From Thioclava sp. SK-1 (GTDB taxonomy: Bacteria > Pseudomonadota > Alphaproteobacteria > Rhodobacterales > Rhodobacteraceae): DNA of 64,000 nt. The DNA lies in assembly GCF_001705665.1 (NCBI RefSeq), contig NZ_MDHA01000044.1:248001-312000 (forward strand). Direction: 5' to 3'. This document shows, one piece after another, positions 10,001 through 17,877 of the stretch. Position 1 is the first letter of the stretch, and every line of letters starts with the position of its first letter. The notes under the pieces are model-generated. The model saw nothing but the letters and a program-made list of their open reading frames with translations. It was not told the origin of the DNA and ran no database searches. The position numbers were made by a program, and so were the translations under genes.

Positions 10001-10717
10001 ACGCAGGCTGGAGAAGTTTGTGCCTGTGCCCGAGCCGTATTTGAACAGGCGCGCTTCGCGGACCCACAGGTCCATGATGCCCCCGTCATTAACCAGATCA
10101 TCATCGACCGACTGGATAAAGCAGGCATGTGGCTGCGGATGTTCATAGGCGCTGTTAGACGCGGTCAGTTTGCCGGTTTTGTAATCGACATAATGGTGGC
10201 CCTGACCCGGACCGTCGATCCCATAGGCCCAGTGCAAACCGGTGTTGAACCATTGCGGGCTGTTGGGCGCACCCATCTGTCCGGCCAGCATGGCACGCAT
10301 TTCGTCATAATAGGCCTGCGCATCGGCTTCGGTGGTAAAATATCCACCCTTCCAACCCCAATAGGCCCAAGCCCCTGCCAAACGGTCAAACACCTGCTTG
10401 GCCGAGGTTTCGCCGCCGAAACGCTCTTCCTTTGGTAGTTTCGCCAAAGCGGCGTCATCTGCAACCGAACGCCACAAAAATTCTGGCATTCCCTTTTCAG
10501 GGACTTTCTTCAAGATGGCCGGAATGCCAGCCTTGCGGAAATATTTCTGCGCCAGGACATCGGACGCAACCTGGCTCCAGCGTGCCGGAACCTCTACCGC
10601 ATCATTGCGGAACACGATCTTGCCGTCAGGGTTCTTGATCTCTGACGCAGTGGTGGTGAAGGAAATGTCGCCATAGGCACCGTTTTGTGCCGTCGTGAAC
10701 TTACGTTCAATTTTCAT
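7040..10717 (-). CDS. nrdJ: Vitamin B12-dependent (class II) ribonucleotide reductase
   Basis: A 1225-residue adenosylcobalamin-dependent reductase that makes deoxyribonucleotides without needing oxygen. Family landmarks include the [18 protein letters not shown] segment around the active-site loop, [20 protein letters not shown] in the barrel, and [11 protein letters not shown] towards the end of the core. The last 28 residues form a Cys-rich zinc ribbon (CGDCGN...CMKCNTCGG). Length is typical for alphaproteobacterial NrdJ, with no sign of an intein. The ATG at 10717 has a modest CAGGGCAG ribosome site. A 560-bp non-coding leader separates it from tRNA-Pro and contains an NrdR-like box. The enzyme would be a major dNTP source, with B12 required. 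Confidence 0.95.
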   Translation of the reverse strand: MKIERKFTTAQNGAYGDISFTTTASEIKNPDGKIVFRNDAVEVPARWSQVASDVLAQKYFRKAGIPAILKKVPEKGMPEFLWRSVADDAALAKLPKEERFGGETSAKQVFDRLAGAWAYWGWKGGYFTTEADAQAYYDEMRAMLAGQMGAPNSPQWFNTGLHWAYGIDGPGQGHHYVDYKTGKLTASNSAYEHPQPHACFIQSVDDDLVNDGGIMDLWVREARLFKYGSGTGTNFSSLRAANEALSGGGKSSGLMGFLKIGDRAAGAIKSGGTTRRAAKMVIVDMDHPDIEEFVSWKVIEEQKVASLVAGSKLHERELNKIFEAIRAFDGSDESSVDPSTNPALKAAIKSAKGVMIPETYIKRVLQYARQGYSAIEFPTYDTDWDSEAYSSVSGQNSNNSVRVTNAFLQAVKDDADWELLKRTDGSVAKTIKARDLWEQVGHAAWACADPGIQFHDTVNEWHTCPEDGPIRGSNPCSEYMFLDDTACNLASMNLLTFYKDGAFDAEAYMHATRIWTVTLEISVLMAQFPSKEIAQRSYDFRTLGLGYANIGGLLMNMGYGYDSDEGRALTGALTAIMTGVSYATSAEMAGELGTFPGYKKNADHMLRVIRNHRNAAYGKTDGYEALAVKPVPLDLENCPQEGLTALAKGAWDQALSLGEQHGYRNAQVSVIAPTGTIGLVMDCDTTGIEPDFALVKFKKLAGGGYFKIINQSVPAALAKLGYGSAQAEEIVSYAVGHASLGNCPAINTTSLIGHGFGEAELKKIAAALPSAFDIRFVFNQWTLGEDFCLKTLGIPVAKLNDPSFDMLRHLGFTKAQIDAANDHVCGTMTLEGAPHLKDEHLSVFDCANPCGKKGKRFLSVDSHITMMAAAQSFISGAISKTINMPNNATIEDVKAAYELSWSLGIKANALYRDGSKLSQPLAAALIEDDEEAEEVLASGTPQEKAAVLAEKIIEKVIVKELVRSNREKLPSRRKGYTQKAIVGGHKVYLRTGEYDDGALGEIFIDMHKEGAGFRAMMNNFAIAVSVGLQYGVPLDEFVDAFTFTKFEPAGMVQGNDSVKSATSILDYVFRELAISYLDRTDLAHVKPQGHTFDDLGGGSHEGQTNIEDISEDAAQKSLEVLRQISSSGYLRKRMPQELMVLQGGQATTTTVTATSESVTAFATQPSQQPQASTAVASGTVSMDRRAKAKMQGYEGEACGDCGNYTLVRNGTCMKCNTCGGTSGCS

Positions 10718-10846
10718 CTGCCCTGATCCATCTCGTGTACAAACTCTGCCAAGCGATGTCTAAACCGAACAGCGCACGCCACCGCGACCTAACGCGAAGC
10801 GATGTCCTGGCATGTGCCATGTGACTTGAGCTGACCGGGCCTGCGG

Positions 10847-10862
10847 ACACCACATATTGTGT
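10847..10862 (-). promoter_or_regulatory. Candidate NrdR box upstream of nrdJ
   Basis: On the minus strand this 16-mer reads ACACAATATGTGGTGT, close to the general NrdR consensus (ACAC-A/T-rich-GTGT). It lies 130 bp upstream of the nrdJ start, where an ATP/dATP-sensing NrdR repressor would be expected to act. A weaker partner (GGCCACAAATTGAC, 10877-10890) lies 29 bp away. NrdR normally uses paired sites about 31 bp apart, so the pairing is only approximate. Family knowledge plus a sequence match by eye. Confidence 0.5.
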
Positions 10863-11101
10863 CGCCATCGCCGATTGGCCACAAATTGACGGAGAGCGCC
10901 GCTCAGGTCAATGAATCTTTCACCATTCAAATACGGTTTTTCGAGTTGACGGTTGGCGCATATTTTTGGCCGCCAAAGGATTGTGCGATTCCTCCACAAG
11001 ATCCACCGCCGCCCCTGTGGACAAGTTAACGCCACATAGCCAAGCTATATTGGAAAAAATCGCGATATCTAGGGATTTTCCACCGGTTTCATCCACAGCC
11101 T

Positions 11102-11275
11102 ACCACATGTAGTTAAGAATTCTTAACGATGCCGATCAAATTTTACGCAATTTCCGGGGCAGTAATTTTGTGGCGTTGTGGTCACAGGTCACAGGGCCAC
11201 CACATGTGGTATAGGCCGAATCAAAAACATTGGACAATCCGAAGATTTCCAACGTGACTGACTACCAAATGTAAT
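11102..11275. repeat. Palindrome-rich part of the nrdJ leader (10718-11280 is non-coding)
   Basis: No protein gene is seen in 10718-11280. This part holds three related 12-mers: ACCACATGTAGT at 11102-11113, the perfect palindrome ACCACATGTGGT at 11199-11210, and ACCAAATGTAAT at 11264-11275. A 16-bp perfect palindrome, GTTAAGAATTCTTAAC, lies at 11112-11127. The repeated 12-mers look like a dimeric regulator's sites; which protein binds is unknown. Two DnaA-box-like 9-mers near 11017 and 11089 are each imperfect. Confidence 0.5.
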
Positions 11276-11280
11276 TGAAG

Positions 11281-11357
11281 TGGTCGGGGCAGCGAGAATC
11301 GAACTCACGACCTTCTGTACCCAAAACAGACGCGCTACCAGGCTGCGCTATGCCCCG
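11281..11357 (-). tRNA. tRNA-Pro (anticodon TGG)
   Basis: Read on the minus strand, the 77 nt fold as a cloverleaf: acceptor CGGGGCA pairs with TGCCCCG before ACCA, the D-arm has AGCCTGGTAGC, the anticodon stem is TCTGT/ACAGA around loop TTTGGGT (anticodon TGG), and the T-loop is TTCGATT. The 3' CCA is encoded. It reads CCA and, through wobble, other proline codons. Length equals that of the E. coli proline tRNAs. Confidence 0.97.
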
Positions 11358-11419
11358 ACTGCGCTCTCTCTAACGATAGTGATCAGAAAGGAAAAGGGGG
11401 TATGTGATTTTTTTTGAAA

Positions 11420-11896
11420 CTATTTGCACGGTGCCGCCGCATCGGGCTGCGATACTAGATTGTGTGCCATAATGGCGCCCGGCAGCAAACCAAGCGCACG
11501 CGCCTGCCCTGCGTTGACCTCTAAGACAAATTGCGCAGGCTGGGCTGAGGGAATCGGCGTTTCATCATGCGGGCGCGCATTTTCATGCAGATCGACAACG
11601 GTGCCGCTATGATCCATGAACACCATATCCAGTGGTATCAACGTGTTCTTCATCCAAAAGGCCACATCATGTTCGCGCGGATAAACAAACAGCATTCCGG
11701 CCTGTTGTGGCATGGAGTCGCGGAACATCAGCCCGCGGGCCCGCTCATCGGCGGTCTGCGCCACCTCAATGGCAATTCTCTGCGCCCCGTTATCGGTTTG
11801 GAAAATCGCCGCATCTGGGGCGCAGTGTGTAAGCTGCGCGGCACCAGCGGTTACGGCCCAAATCGTCATCATGAAAGACAAGATAAACTGCCGCAT
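11420..11896 (-). CDS. Exported DUF192 family protein
   Basis: A 158-residue protein with a signal peptide (about residues 1-19, cleavage near AGA-AQ) followed by one DUF192 domain. The family's motifs are all present: RGLMFR, a MLFVY strand, FWMKNT, PLDMVF and VLEVNAG. Function of the family is not established. A longer start at 11920 is possible, but it would place nine consecutive C (11902-11910) inside the coding sequence; the ATG at 11896 gives a cleaner signal peptide. It lies directly upstream of tRNA-Pro on the same strand and 21 bp downstream of the cold-shock gene. Confidence 0.85.
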   Translation of the reverse strand: MRQFILSFMMTIWAVTAGAAQLTHCAPDAAIFQTDNGAQRIAIEVAQTADERARGLMFRDSMPQQAGMLFVYPREHDVAFWMKNTLIPLDMVFMDHSGTVVDLHENARPHDETPIPSAQPAQFVLEVNAGQARALGLLPGAIMAHNLVSQPDAAAPCK

Positions 11897-11941
11897 TGCC
11901 GCCCCCCCCCAAAAAATCACCGATGTTTCGACAGCAGGCTA

Positions 11942-12484
11942 TCAGCCCTCTTCACTGCTGCGCAAGGCAACGTCCCATGAGACAACCTGCGCGGCCATTC
12001 TGCCCCGGCGCCCGTCAATCACCCGTAGGCAGATCGCCTCCCCCGGGCCAAGGTCGGCAAAGCCAGACCGGCGCAGCACTTCGATATGAATAAACACATC
12101 CTCTGGCCGGCCGAAAACATTGGCAAAACCAAAGCCTTTGGCCTTATCGAACCATTTCACACGCGATGGTTCCAACGGCAAGGTGTGTAAATCCTCAACC
12201 TCGGCCCGGCCTAAATCTTCGATCGGCGGGACATTTTCATCGCCTTCAGGGGGTTCAATCTCAAGCACTTCAACGGCCTGCACACCGCGCGGCGTGGCCT
12301 GAATATGCACTGTAATTTGGGCATTATCTGCCACCGAGCCTTGGCCAAAATTGCGCAAGACGTTGGCGTGCAGCAAAATATCCGGACCACCCTCGGCATC
12401 CAAAATAAATCCGAACCCTTTACCAGGGTCGAACCATTTTACCTTTCCGGTGAGTTTCCGCTGGCCCGCTACCGAGTCGTCCAT
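11942..12484 (-). CDS. Cold-shock protein with two CSD domains
   Basis: A 180-residue nucleic-acid-binding protein with two cold-shock OB folds. The first (residues 11-76) has GKVKWFDPGKGFGFI and DILLHANVL; the second (106-170) has SRVKWFDKAKGFGF and DVFIHIEVL. These are the RNP1 and RNP2 motifs that stack on single-stranded RNA or DNA. The linker (78-105) is acidic. Two-domain CspA-like proteins of this size are typical of Rhodobacterales and probably act as RNA chaperones. The ATG at 12484 has no strong ribosome site, and a TTG at 12568 is also in frame; homology of the mature domain favours the ATG. Confidence 0.88.
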   Translation of the reverse strand: MDDSVAGQRKLTGKVKWFDPGKGFGFILDAEGGPDILLHANVLRNFGQGSVADNAQITVHIQATPRGVQAVEVLEIEPPEGDENVPPIEDLGRAEVEDLHTLPLEPSRVKWFDKAKGFGFANVFGRPEDVFIHIEVLRRSGFADLGPGEAICLRVIDGRRGRMAAQVVSWDVALRSSEEG

Positions 12485-12605
12485 AAAAAAATCCGATACA
12501 TCATAAATGGTTGCCCCGCAGCGGCCCAACTGCAGGTTCCCCCCAGTGTCGCAAATTTTCACACGCAATCAAGAGAAAAGTTCGAAATTGTCATATGTTA
12601 CCGAC

Positions 12606-12620
12606 TTCACGAAGCGTGAA
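12606..12620. promoter_or_regulatory. Inverted repeat upstream of the cold-shock gene
   Basis: TTCACG-AAG-CGTGAA forms a 6-bp-arm inverted repeat between the pdxH stop and the cold-shock gene. It has no T-run, so a terminator role is doubtful. An almost identical 13-mer occurs in the clpP leader (27891-27903). Confidence 0.4.
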
Positions 12621-12621
12621 A

Positions 12622-13245
12622 TCACGGATTTAAGCGTGTGATCAGCCAGTTATCTGACGCAAGGTCACGCACCCAACGGAACCGATCATGTAACCGAAAT
12701 GCACCATCCGCCCAGAACTCAATTTCCGTCGGAATAATGCGATAACCGCCCCAAAATGGCGGACGGTCGGGGTTGGTTCCCAATCGCGGAGTCAGCTTGG
12801 CAACTTCGGCCATCAAGGTCGCGCGCCCCTCCAGTGGCTGGCTTTGATGGCTGGCCCAGGCACCAAGGCGCGATTTCAGCGAACGTGATTTATAATAGGC
12901 ATCCGCTTGCGGCCCGTCCTCGCGCGCCACCGTGCCGCGCACCCGAATCTGCCGGCGCAGAGACTTCCAATGCATCACAAATGCAGCCTTGCCCGCGTCA
13001 TCGATTTCCTGCGCCTTGACCGAACCGTAATTCGTGTAAAACACAAAAGCCCCGCCTGATGGTGCGCTGCTGGGTTCGATCTCTTTCAGCAAGACCATAC
13101 GCGCATTGGGCATCCCATCGGCATCCACTGTTGATAATGCGATGGCATTGGGGTCGTTGACCTCTGTCGCCTCGGCTTCGGTCAACCATGATTGCGCGAT
13201 CACGAAGGGATCATTCCCTGCAAATTTTCCGCTGCGATCTGACAT
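12622..13245 (-). CDS. pdxH: Pyridoxamine/pyridoxine 5'-phosphate oxidase
   Basis: A 207-residue FMN enzyme that oxidises pyridoxamine or pyridoxine phosphate to pyridoxal 5'-phosphate, the final step of vitamin B6 synthesis and salvage. Conserved segments visible in order are [42 protein letters not shown], and the C-terminal FWGGYRI...IEFW...RLHDRF, ending RLNP. The ATG at 13245 has AGGAG 8 nt upstream; a GTG at 13254 lies almost on top of that site and is unlikely. It is divergent from fabI. The neighbouring PLP enzymes in this window would depend on its product. Confidence 0.95.
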   Translation of the reverse strand: MSDRSGKFAGNDPFVIAQSWLTEAEATEVNDPNAIALSTVDADGMPNARMVLLKEIEPSSAPSGGAFVFYTNYGSVKAQEIDDAGKAAFVMHWKSLRRQIRVRGTVAREDGPQADAYYKSRSLKSRLGAWASHQSQPLEGRATLMAEVAKLTPRLGTNPDRPPFWGGYRIIPTEIEFWADGAFRLHDRFRWVRDLASDNWLITRLNP

Positions 13246-13410
13246 AAACGGCACTCCTGCGTGGTCTGCGCCACATCACGCGTGGCGTATGGCACATATG
13301 TATCCTTCACGCCCCACCTGCCAAGGGCGCAGGTCTGGCATGGCTTGTCTTAGTCGCATGTTTCACCTAAGCCACTTTCACTTACCAGAGGGAAGCGGGG
13401 TTACCTGATT

Positions 13411-14229
13411 ATGTCCAATAACCTTATGGCGGGCAAACGCGGCCTTATCATGGGCCTGGCGAATGATAAATCCATCGCCTATGGCATTGCCAAACAGCTT
13501 GCAGACGCAGGAGCAGAGCTTGCTCTTTCGTATCAGGGAGAAGCCCTGAAAAAGCGCGTCGATCCTTTGTCCCAGCAGTTGAACTGCGACACGATTGTCG
13601 AATGTGATGTGTCAAACGGGGCGTCGATTGACGCGCTTTTCGACACGTTGAAAGAAAAATGGGGCAAGATCGACTTTGTCGTTCACGCCATCGGCTTTTC
13701 GGACAAAAGCGAGCTGCGTGGCCGCTATGTCGATACATCGGCGGATAATTTCCGTATGACGATGGATATTTCGGTCTACAGCTTTACCGCTGTGTGCCAA
13801 CGCGCAGCCGCCATGATGCCCGAAGGCGGGTCATTGCTGACATTGACATATTACGGCGCCGAACAAGTGATGCCGCATTACAATGTGATGGGCGTGGCAA
13901 AGGCGGCATTGGAAGCATCGATCAAATATATCGCCGAGGATCTGGGCAAAGACGGCATTCGCTGCAATGCGATTTCCGCCGGTCCGATCAAAACGCTGGC
14001 TGCGTCGGGTATCGGGGATTTCCGCTATATCATGAAGTGGAATGAGCTGAATTCACCATTGCGCCGCAATGTGACACAAGACGAGGTGGGCAAAGCCGCC
14101 CTGTTCTTGCTGTCCGATCTGGGCTCTGGCACGACCGGGGAAAACCTGCATGTCGACGCGGGATATCATGTCGTAGGCATGAAGGCGGTTGATGCGCCCG
14201 ATATTGACGTTGTGACCAACAAAAAGTAA
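13411..14229 (+). CDS. fabI: Enoyl-[acyl-carrier-protein] reductase (NADH)
   Basis: A 272-residue short-chain-dehydrogenase-fold enzyme that reduces trans-2-enoyl-ACP in the last step of each fatty-acid elongation cycle. The N-terminal GLANDKSIAYGIA is the FabI cofactor motif, and the catalytic pair is Y157 and K164 (YNVMGVAK spacing Y-x6-K), with Y147 also present. C-terminal GENLHVDAGYH is typical. It is the target of triclosan in other bacteria. The gene diverges from pdxH over a 165-bp gap and is followed after 31 bp by a LysE-type gene on the same strand. Confidence 0.95.
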   Translation: MSNNLMAGKRGLIMGLANDKSIAYGIAKQLADAGAELALSYQGEALKKRVDPLSQQLNCDTIVECDVSNGASIDALFDTLKEKWGKIDFVVHAIGFSDKSELRGRYVDTSADNFRMTMDISVYSFTAVCQRAAAMMPEGGSLLTLTYYGAEQVMPHYNVMGVAKAALEASIKYIAEDLGKDGIRCNAISAGPIKTLAASGIGDFRYIMKWNELNSPLRRNVTQDEVGKAALFLLSDLGSGTTGENLHVDAGYHVVGMKAVDAPDIDVVTNKK

Positions 14230-14234
14230 GACTT

Positions 14235-14256
14235 GCCCCCCTGTCTTAAGGGGGGC
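14235..14256 (+). promoter_or_regulatory. Hairpin covering the ribosome site of the LysE-type gene
   Basis: GCCCCCC (14235-14241) can pair with GGGGGGC (14250-14256). The G-run is also the only Shine-Dalgarno-like sequence for the ATG at 14261, so the hairpin would hide it. It could instead act as a weak terminator after fabI, although no T-run follows. Confidence 0.45.
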
Positions 14257-14260
14257 TCGT

Positions 14261-14878
14261 ATGATTTTCTCTGCCTTTTTAGCAATCTATCTTGTGCATC
14301 TGGCGGCCGCAATTTCGCCCGGCCCTGCGGTGTTGTTATGCGCACGCACCGGCCTGACCGAAGGGTTCATGCGCGGCACATATCTTGCGATCGGTGTCGG
14401 TCTGGGGGCCTGCGTATGGGCCTGTGCCGCGCTATTCGGGCTGGCGGTTTTGTTCAAACTGGCCCCTGCCCTGCTCACGGTTCTGAAATTCTTTGGTGCG
14501 GGGTATCTGGCCTATCTGGCCTATAAAATGTGGCGCGATGCGGCGCAGCCCTTAAACACGGATTTGCCCAAGCTCAGCCGCAGCCGCGGACCCATGGGCC
14601 TGATCTGGCTAGGTGTCACCACCCAGCTGGCCAATCCCAAACCTGCAGTCTTCTTCGGCACCATCTTCCTGACATTCATCCCTGTGGATGCCCCGCTTTG
14701 GGCATTTCCGGTAATTTTGCTGATGGTATTCATCAATGATGCCGGGTGGAACGTGATTGTCGCACGTGTCTTCTCATTAGAGCGCACACGGCAGATTTAT
14801 CTGAACGCAAAAGCAAAGATTGACCGTGTATTCGGCGGCTTGCTTGCGCTATTGGCAGCCAAATTGGCGCTGACCTGA
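14261..14878 (+). CDS. LysE/RhtB family amino-acid exporter
   Basis: A 205-residue inner-membrane protein with about six hydrophobic segments. The N-terminal HLAAAISPGPAVLLCARTGL carries the family's SPGP motif after the first helix, and GLGACVWACAALFGLA forms the second. LysE/RhtB transporters export amino acids or their derivatives; the substrate is not readable. It follows fabI by 31 bp and precedes gpt by 12 bp, so co-transcription with gpt is likely. Its ribosome site lies in a possible hairpin. Confidence 0.85.
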   Translation: MIFSAFLAIYLVHLAAAISPGPAVLLCARTGLTEGFMRGTYLAIGVGLGACVWACAALFGLAVLFKLAPALLTVLKFFGAGYLAYLAYKMWRDAAQPLNTDLPKLSRSRGPMGLIWLGVTTQLANPKPAVFFGTIFLTFIPVDAPLWAFPVILLMVFINDAGWNVIVARVFSLERTRQIYLNAKAKIDRVFGGLLALLAAKLALT

Positions 14879-14890
14879 CGGAGAGAGACG

Positions 14891-15400
14891 ATGAATGACC
14901 GCCTGCCACATGAAAAAGGCTTTCATATCAGCTGGGACCAGATCCACCGCGATGCCCGCGCGCTGGCCTGGCGCTTGGATGGCAAAGGCCCCGATGACGG
15001 TGCGTGGCGCGCGGTTGTTGGCATCACCCGGGGCGGGTTGGTGCCTGCGGCCGTCGTAGCACGCGAGCTGGACATCCGCGTCGTCGATACGATCTCGGTC
15101 AAAAGCTACAACCACCAAACCCAGTCAGAGCCGCATGTGATCAAATCCCCGCAGGCGGATGTGATGGGCGATCAGGGCGAAGGTGTTTTGATCATTGATG
15201 ACCTGGTCGATTCCGGGCGAACCTTGGCCCTGGTGCGCGAGATGTATCCCAAAGCAATGTTCGCCACCGTCTATGCAAAACCGCTGGGCCGACCTTTGGT
15301 CGACAGTTTCATTACCGAAGTCAGCCAAGACACATGGATCTTTTTTCCATGGGATATGGCGCTGCAATATGTCCAACCCTATCGCGGAAGCGAAAATTAA
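14891..15400 (+). CDS. gpt: Xanthine-guanine phosphoribosyltransferase
   Basis: A 169-residue type I phosphoribosyltransferase that converts xanthine, guanine or hypoxanthine plus PRPP into the nucleotide. The PRPP-binding motif [14 protein letters not shown] is at 99-112. Upstream, [13 protein letters not shown] provides the PPi loop. The C-terminal YVQPYRG is family-typical. The ATG at 14891 has GGAGAGAGACG upstream. It sits 12 bp behind the exporter gene and is convergent with the DUF4174 gene. Confidence 0.93.
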   Translation: MNDRLPHEKGFHISWDQIHRDARALAWRLDGKGPDDGAWRAVVGITRGGLVPAAVVARELDIRVVDTISVKSYNHQTQSEPHVIKSPQADVMGDQGEGVLIIDDLVDSGRTLALVREMYPKAMFATVYAKPLGRPLVDSFITEVSQDTWIFFPWDMALQYVQPYRGSEN

Positions 15401-15446
15401 AACAAAGCGTTACGACCCGGTTTTAACCTATCGACGTAGGGCGGGG

Positions 15447-15914
15447 TCATTCCTGAAGTTCTTTTCGCCGCATCGGCATCTGATCGATTGCGGCGAAAAG
15501 GTCAGGCACCTGGATCGGCCGACGCAGGCGCAGCTTTACACCGCCGTCTTTGCCTATCAACATAACTTCAAACCCGTTCACGCCCAAACGCTCGCGGATC
15601 GCTGATCGCGCTTGCGGCTGCGTGTCGCTTAGAACCACGATGTCACGATCGGCCAAACCGTCAAGCGCCTGCGACAGCAGATCCTTTTGTTGCGCATAAA
15701 GCGGATCCGCATCGGACGAGGCGAAAATAACCACAAGCCGGTTTTCCCAGCGAAACATATCCAGCGCGGTCTCATTTGGGCCAAGCGGTCTGTCCAACCC
15801 CTGTGCACCGGCATTGGCAGCGATGCCCAAACTCAAGCCGATACCCAGACCCAAACCAATCGTTAACCCAGTCCTACACATCTGCGTCACGCAGCTTACT
15901 GTATAGTGTCTCAT
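15447..15914 (-). CDS. Exported DUF4174 family protein
   Basis: A 155-residue protein with an N-terminal hydrophobic export segment (about residues 15-38) and a DUF4174 domain, which has a thioredoxin-like fold. The domain shows RLVVIFASSDADP near 57, IVVLSDTQPQARSAIRERL and the FEVMLIGKDGGVKLR strand pair. It lacks a CxxC, so redox activity is unlikely. The ATG at 15914 has GGGAG 6 nt upstream. It follows the 290-residue secreted protein on the same strand after 98 bp. The last codons contain a 12-bp inverted repeat (15461-15500). Confidence 0.75.
   Translation of the reverse strand: MRHYTVSCVTQMCRTGLTIGLGLGIGLSLGIAANAGAQGLDRPLGPNETALDMFRWENRLVVIFASSDADPLYAQQKDLLSQALDGLADRDIVVLSDTQPQARSAIRERLGVNGFEVMLIGKDGGVKLRLRRPIQVPDLFAAIDQMPMRRKELQE
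15461..15500. repeat. 12-bp perfect inverted repeat inside the DUF4174 gene
   Basis: CTTTTCGCCGCA (15461-15472) and TGCGGCGAAAAG (15489-15500) form a perfect stem with a 16-nt loop, inside the C-terminal codons of the DUF4174 gene and 60 bp past the gpt stop. It might end gpt transcription on the plus strand, but no T-run follows it there. Confidence 0.5.
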
Positions 15915-15993
15915 GCGTTGCTCCCGGTTGGGCGTGATCTTGTCCTGTCTTGTGCTTAACCGATACGTTACGATGATTGTCTGAAGGATGCGT

Positions 15994-16016
15994 ATAAGAA
16001 ATTCAATATTTCTTAT
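15994..16016. repeat. 9-bp inverted repeat at the stop of the 290-residue gene
   Basis: ATAAGAAAT (15994-16002) and ATTTCTTAT (16008-16016) pair perfectly around TCAAT. The repeat begins at the TAA stop of the secreted-protein gene and lies about 80 bp upstream of the DUF4174 start. It could be a weak terminator or an operator. Confidence 0.45.
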
Positions 16017-16885
16017 GGTGCACTGCTGCAATCAGCGCCTGTGGCGCAGGTGGGGGGCACGGGTGCCGGTGGAGCTTCTGGTTCTGTCAGCGGTGTGGTT
16101 TCCACCATTGGAACCGGTGCAGGCGTGATCGCATCGGCGGGTGTTTCCTCGGGCAAATCGGCCCCTAACTGATCCAGCCCTTCCACAGTGACGGTCGCGC
16201 CATCTTGGGGATCTTGGGGGACCCCTTCAACATCTGCGCCGCCCGCCCCACTATCAGAACAGACATAGACCGTGCCGCCCACAACGACCGCTGTTACCGC
16301 AACCGCCGCAAGCCCGGCAGGCGTTGCAGCTGCCAAGGCCGCGATACCCGCATCTTGCAGCCGGTCCCGCAACTTTGCCCCGGTTGTTTCAACGACGACG
16401 GCACCGATATCCTCGCCCACCACCTTACCGGTGGTGTCGCGCGCGACATCCCCCACCGAACCGGTCAGAGATTTTGCCGCCTGGGTCGAGCCGTTCACCC
16501 GTTCGCAAAAACTGCGAGAAGGCGCACGGCAATGGCCCAACCCATCTTGCGCCCCTTCGGCATAGCCGATGTAGGTCTCATTTTCCTTGTCCCATTGCAG
16601 GCAAAACGCGCCGCGCGTCTTATCCTCCATCTCGGGTGTCAGGGCGCGCAGTGTCACAAGGCCCGGACAGGTGATATCCCCCTTGCCACCAAACAATTTT
16701 TCCCGCATCGAACGACTGTCTTGCAGCAACGTATTATCCGCATCATAGGCAAATTCATATTGCTGCCCCCGGAGAGAGGTCTGGCACCGCTCTAACGTGG
16801 TTTGCGCCTGAGCCATCGGTACAAGCGGAACGCCTGCAATAACAGGGGCCATGCCGACACATAACGCAAGAACAGGGCGGATCAT
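16013..16885 (-). CDS. Secreted protein of unknown function with Pro/Glu-rich tail
   Basis: A 290-residue protein I do not recognise. It has a signal peptide to AQAQ near residue 27, a Cys-containing globular part (ERCQTSLRGQQYEF... DITCPGLVTL ... GAFCLQWDKEN ... GHCRAPSRSFCERVNG), a stretch without Cys, then an Ala/Val-rich hydrophobic segment (IAALAAATPAGLAAVAVTAVVVGGT, roughly 195-220), and an acidic Pro-rich tail with two more Cys. The hydrophobic stretch may be a membrane anchor. The ATG at 16885 has GGAG 5 nt upstream. Its neighbour DUF4174 is also exported. Confidence 0.6.
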   Translation of the reverse strand: MIRPVLALCVGMAPVIAGVPLVPMAQAQTTLERCQTSLRGQQYEFAYDADNTLLQDSRSMREKLFGGKGDITCPGLVTLRALTPEMEDKTRGAFCLQWDKENETYIGYAEGAQDGLGHCRAPSRSFCERVNGSTQAAKSLTGSVGDVARDTTGKVVGEDIGAVVVETTGAKLRDRLQDAGIAALAAATPAGLAAVAVTAVVVGGTVYVCSDSGAGGADVEGVPQDPQDGATVTVEGLDQLGADLPEETPADAITPAPVPMVETTPLTEPEAPPAPVPPTCATGADCSSAP

Positions 16886-17112
16886 CACATCTCCTTTGGC
16901 TAAAGATTTCCGTAGCCTAGCAAATCCGCACCCAAAGCCGAAATGACAAATCCGCGTGCACAATTGCCCTTGATGGTTTGACCATTCGGGCAGAATAGAC
17001 ATAGTTTTTGGAATAGATCGGGAAAAGACTTCCCCAAATGCCACCCTTTGCGCTCAGACTGAACTGTAATGATTGATAAATGTAGCCCCTTCCCCCGGCC
17101 CGGAGACATCGT

Positions 17113-17772
17113 GTGACAGAGCAAACCCCTAACGCCCCCCCTGCCGAAGATCCGCCACTGTCAGTGGGTCAACGCCCTCAGACCCGCATTCAGCTGCGCA
17201 ACACCAAGGCCATATTAGAGGCCGCGCTGGATGTGTTCTCGCAATATGGGTTTCGTGGATCGACTTTGGATCAAATCGCACAGGCCGCCGGACTGTCAAA
17301 GCCCAATCTGCTGTATTATTTTCCATCAAAAGAGGCCATCCATGTGGCGCTTTTATCAGGCCTGATGGAGGTTTGGCTGGCACCGCTTTATGCTTTGGAT
17401 GCCGATGGTGATCCACGCGATGAAATCATGGGCTACATGCGCCGCAAGCTTGAAATGAGCCGGGAAATGCCGCGCGAATCGCGCCTGTTTGCCAATGAGG
17501 TGCTGCAGGGGGCGCCGCGCTTTCTAGATGGGATCGAAGGAGAGCTGAAAACTCTGGTCGATGCCAAGGCCGCAATCATCGCAACATGGTCGCAACAGGG
17601 AAAAATTGCCGCAATTGATCCCTATCACTTAATTTTTTCGATTTGGTCACTGACACAGCATTATGCGGATTTCGATGTCCAGGTCCGCACGATCTTGGGG
17701 CCAAAGCGCGATTCCTTTGCCGAGGCAGAGACCTTCCTGGAAACCTTATTTTCCAGACTGTTGGTCCCGTGA
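17113..17772 (+). CDS. TetR-family regulator, RutR-like
   Basis: A 219-residue repressor with an N-terminal TetR helix-turn-helix (STLDQIAQAAGLSKPNLLYY at about 55-74) and a RutR/YcdC-type C-terminal ligand domain (SRLFANEVLQGAPRF). RutR binds uracil or thymine and controls pyrimidine catabolism. Its placement about 0.9 kb from preA, with a RutR-like dyad before preT, supports the same role here, though this is inference. Translation appears to start at GTG 17113. It is divergent from the 290-residue secreted-protein gene. Confidence 0.8.
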   Translation: MTEQTPNAPPAEDPPLSVGQRPQTRIQLRNTKAILEAALDVFSQYGFRGSTLDQIAQAAGLSKPNLLYYFPSKEAIHVALLSGLMEVWLAPLYALDADGDPRDEIMGYMRRKLEMSREMPRESRLFANEVLQGAPRFLDGIEGELKTLVDAKAAIIATWSQQGKIAAIDPYHLIFSIWSLTQHYADFDVQVRTILGPKRDSFAEAETFLETLFSRLLVP

Positions 17773-17877
17773 CCGTATAGGTTGTGACCCGGCCCGACCT
17801 TGCCCGCCTTAACGATTCGGTAAATATCCGCGCGTAGATTGAATATGTGGGGGTGCATCTCAAATGGAGTTGGGGAG

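Noticed and set aside
9620-10438. A 272-codon open frame on the plus strand
   Set aside because: It lies wholly opposite nrdJ and its protein has no domain or sensible composition; it is a frame shadow of a GC-rich gene.
11017-11097. DnaA-box-like 9-mers in the nrdJ leader
   Set aside because: Each differs from the consensus, they are few, and no dnaA, parAB, gidA or AT-rich unwinding region is nearby, so an origin is not supported.
10718-11280. Cobalamin riboswitch for nrdJ
   Set aside because: I looked for the conserved B12-box style elements and did not recognise them; a covariance search would decide.
11902-11910. Run of nine C ahead of the DUF192 start
   Set aside because: Considered as a phase-variable tract; it lies outside the preferred coding start, and the encoded protein is not a surface antigen, so no case can be made.
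16973-16985. ATGGT-TTG-ACCAT inverted repeat near the TetR gene
   Set aside because: It has half-sites in the reverse orientation to RutR dyads and lies at the start of the divergent secreted-protein gene; too weak.
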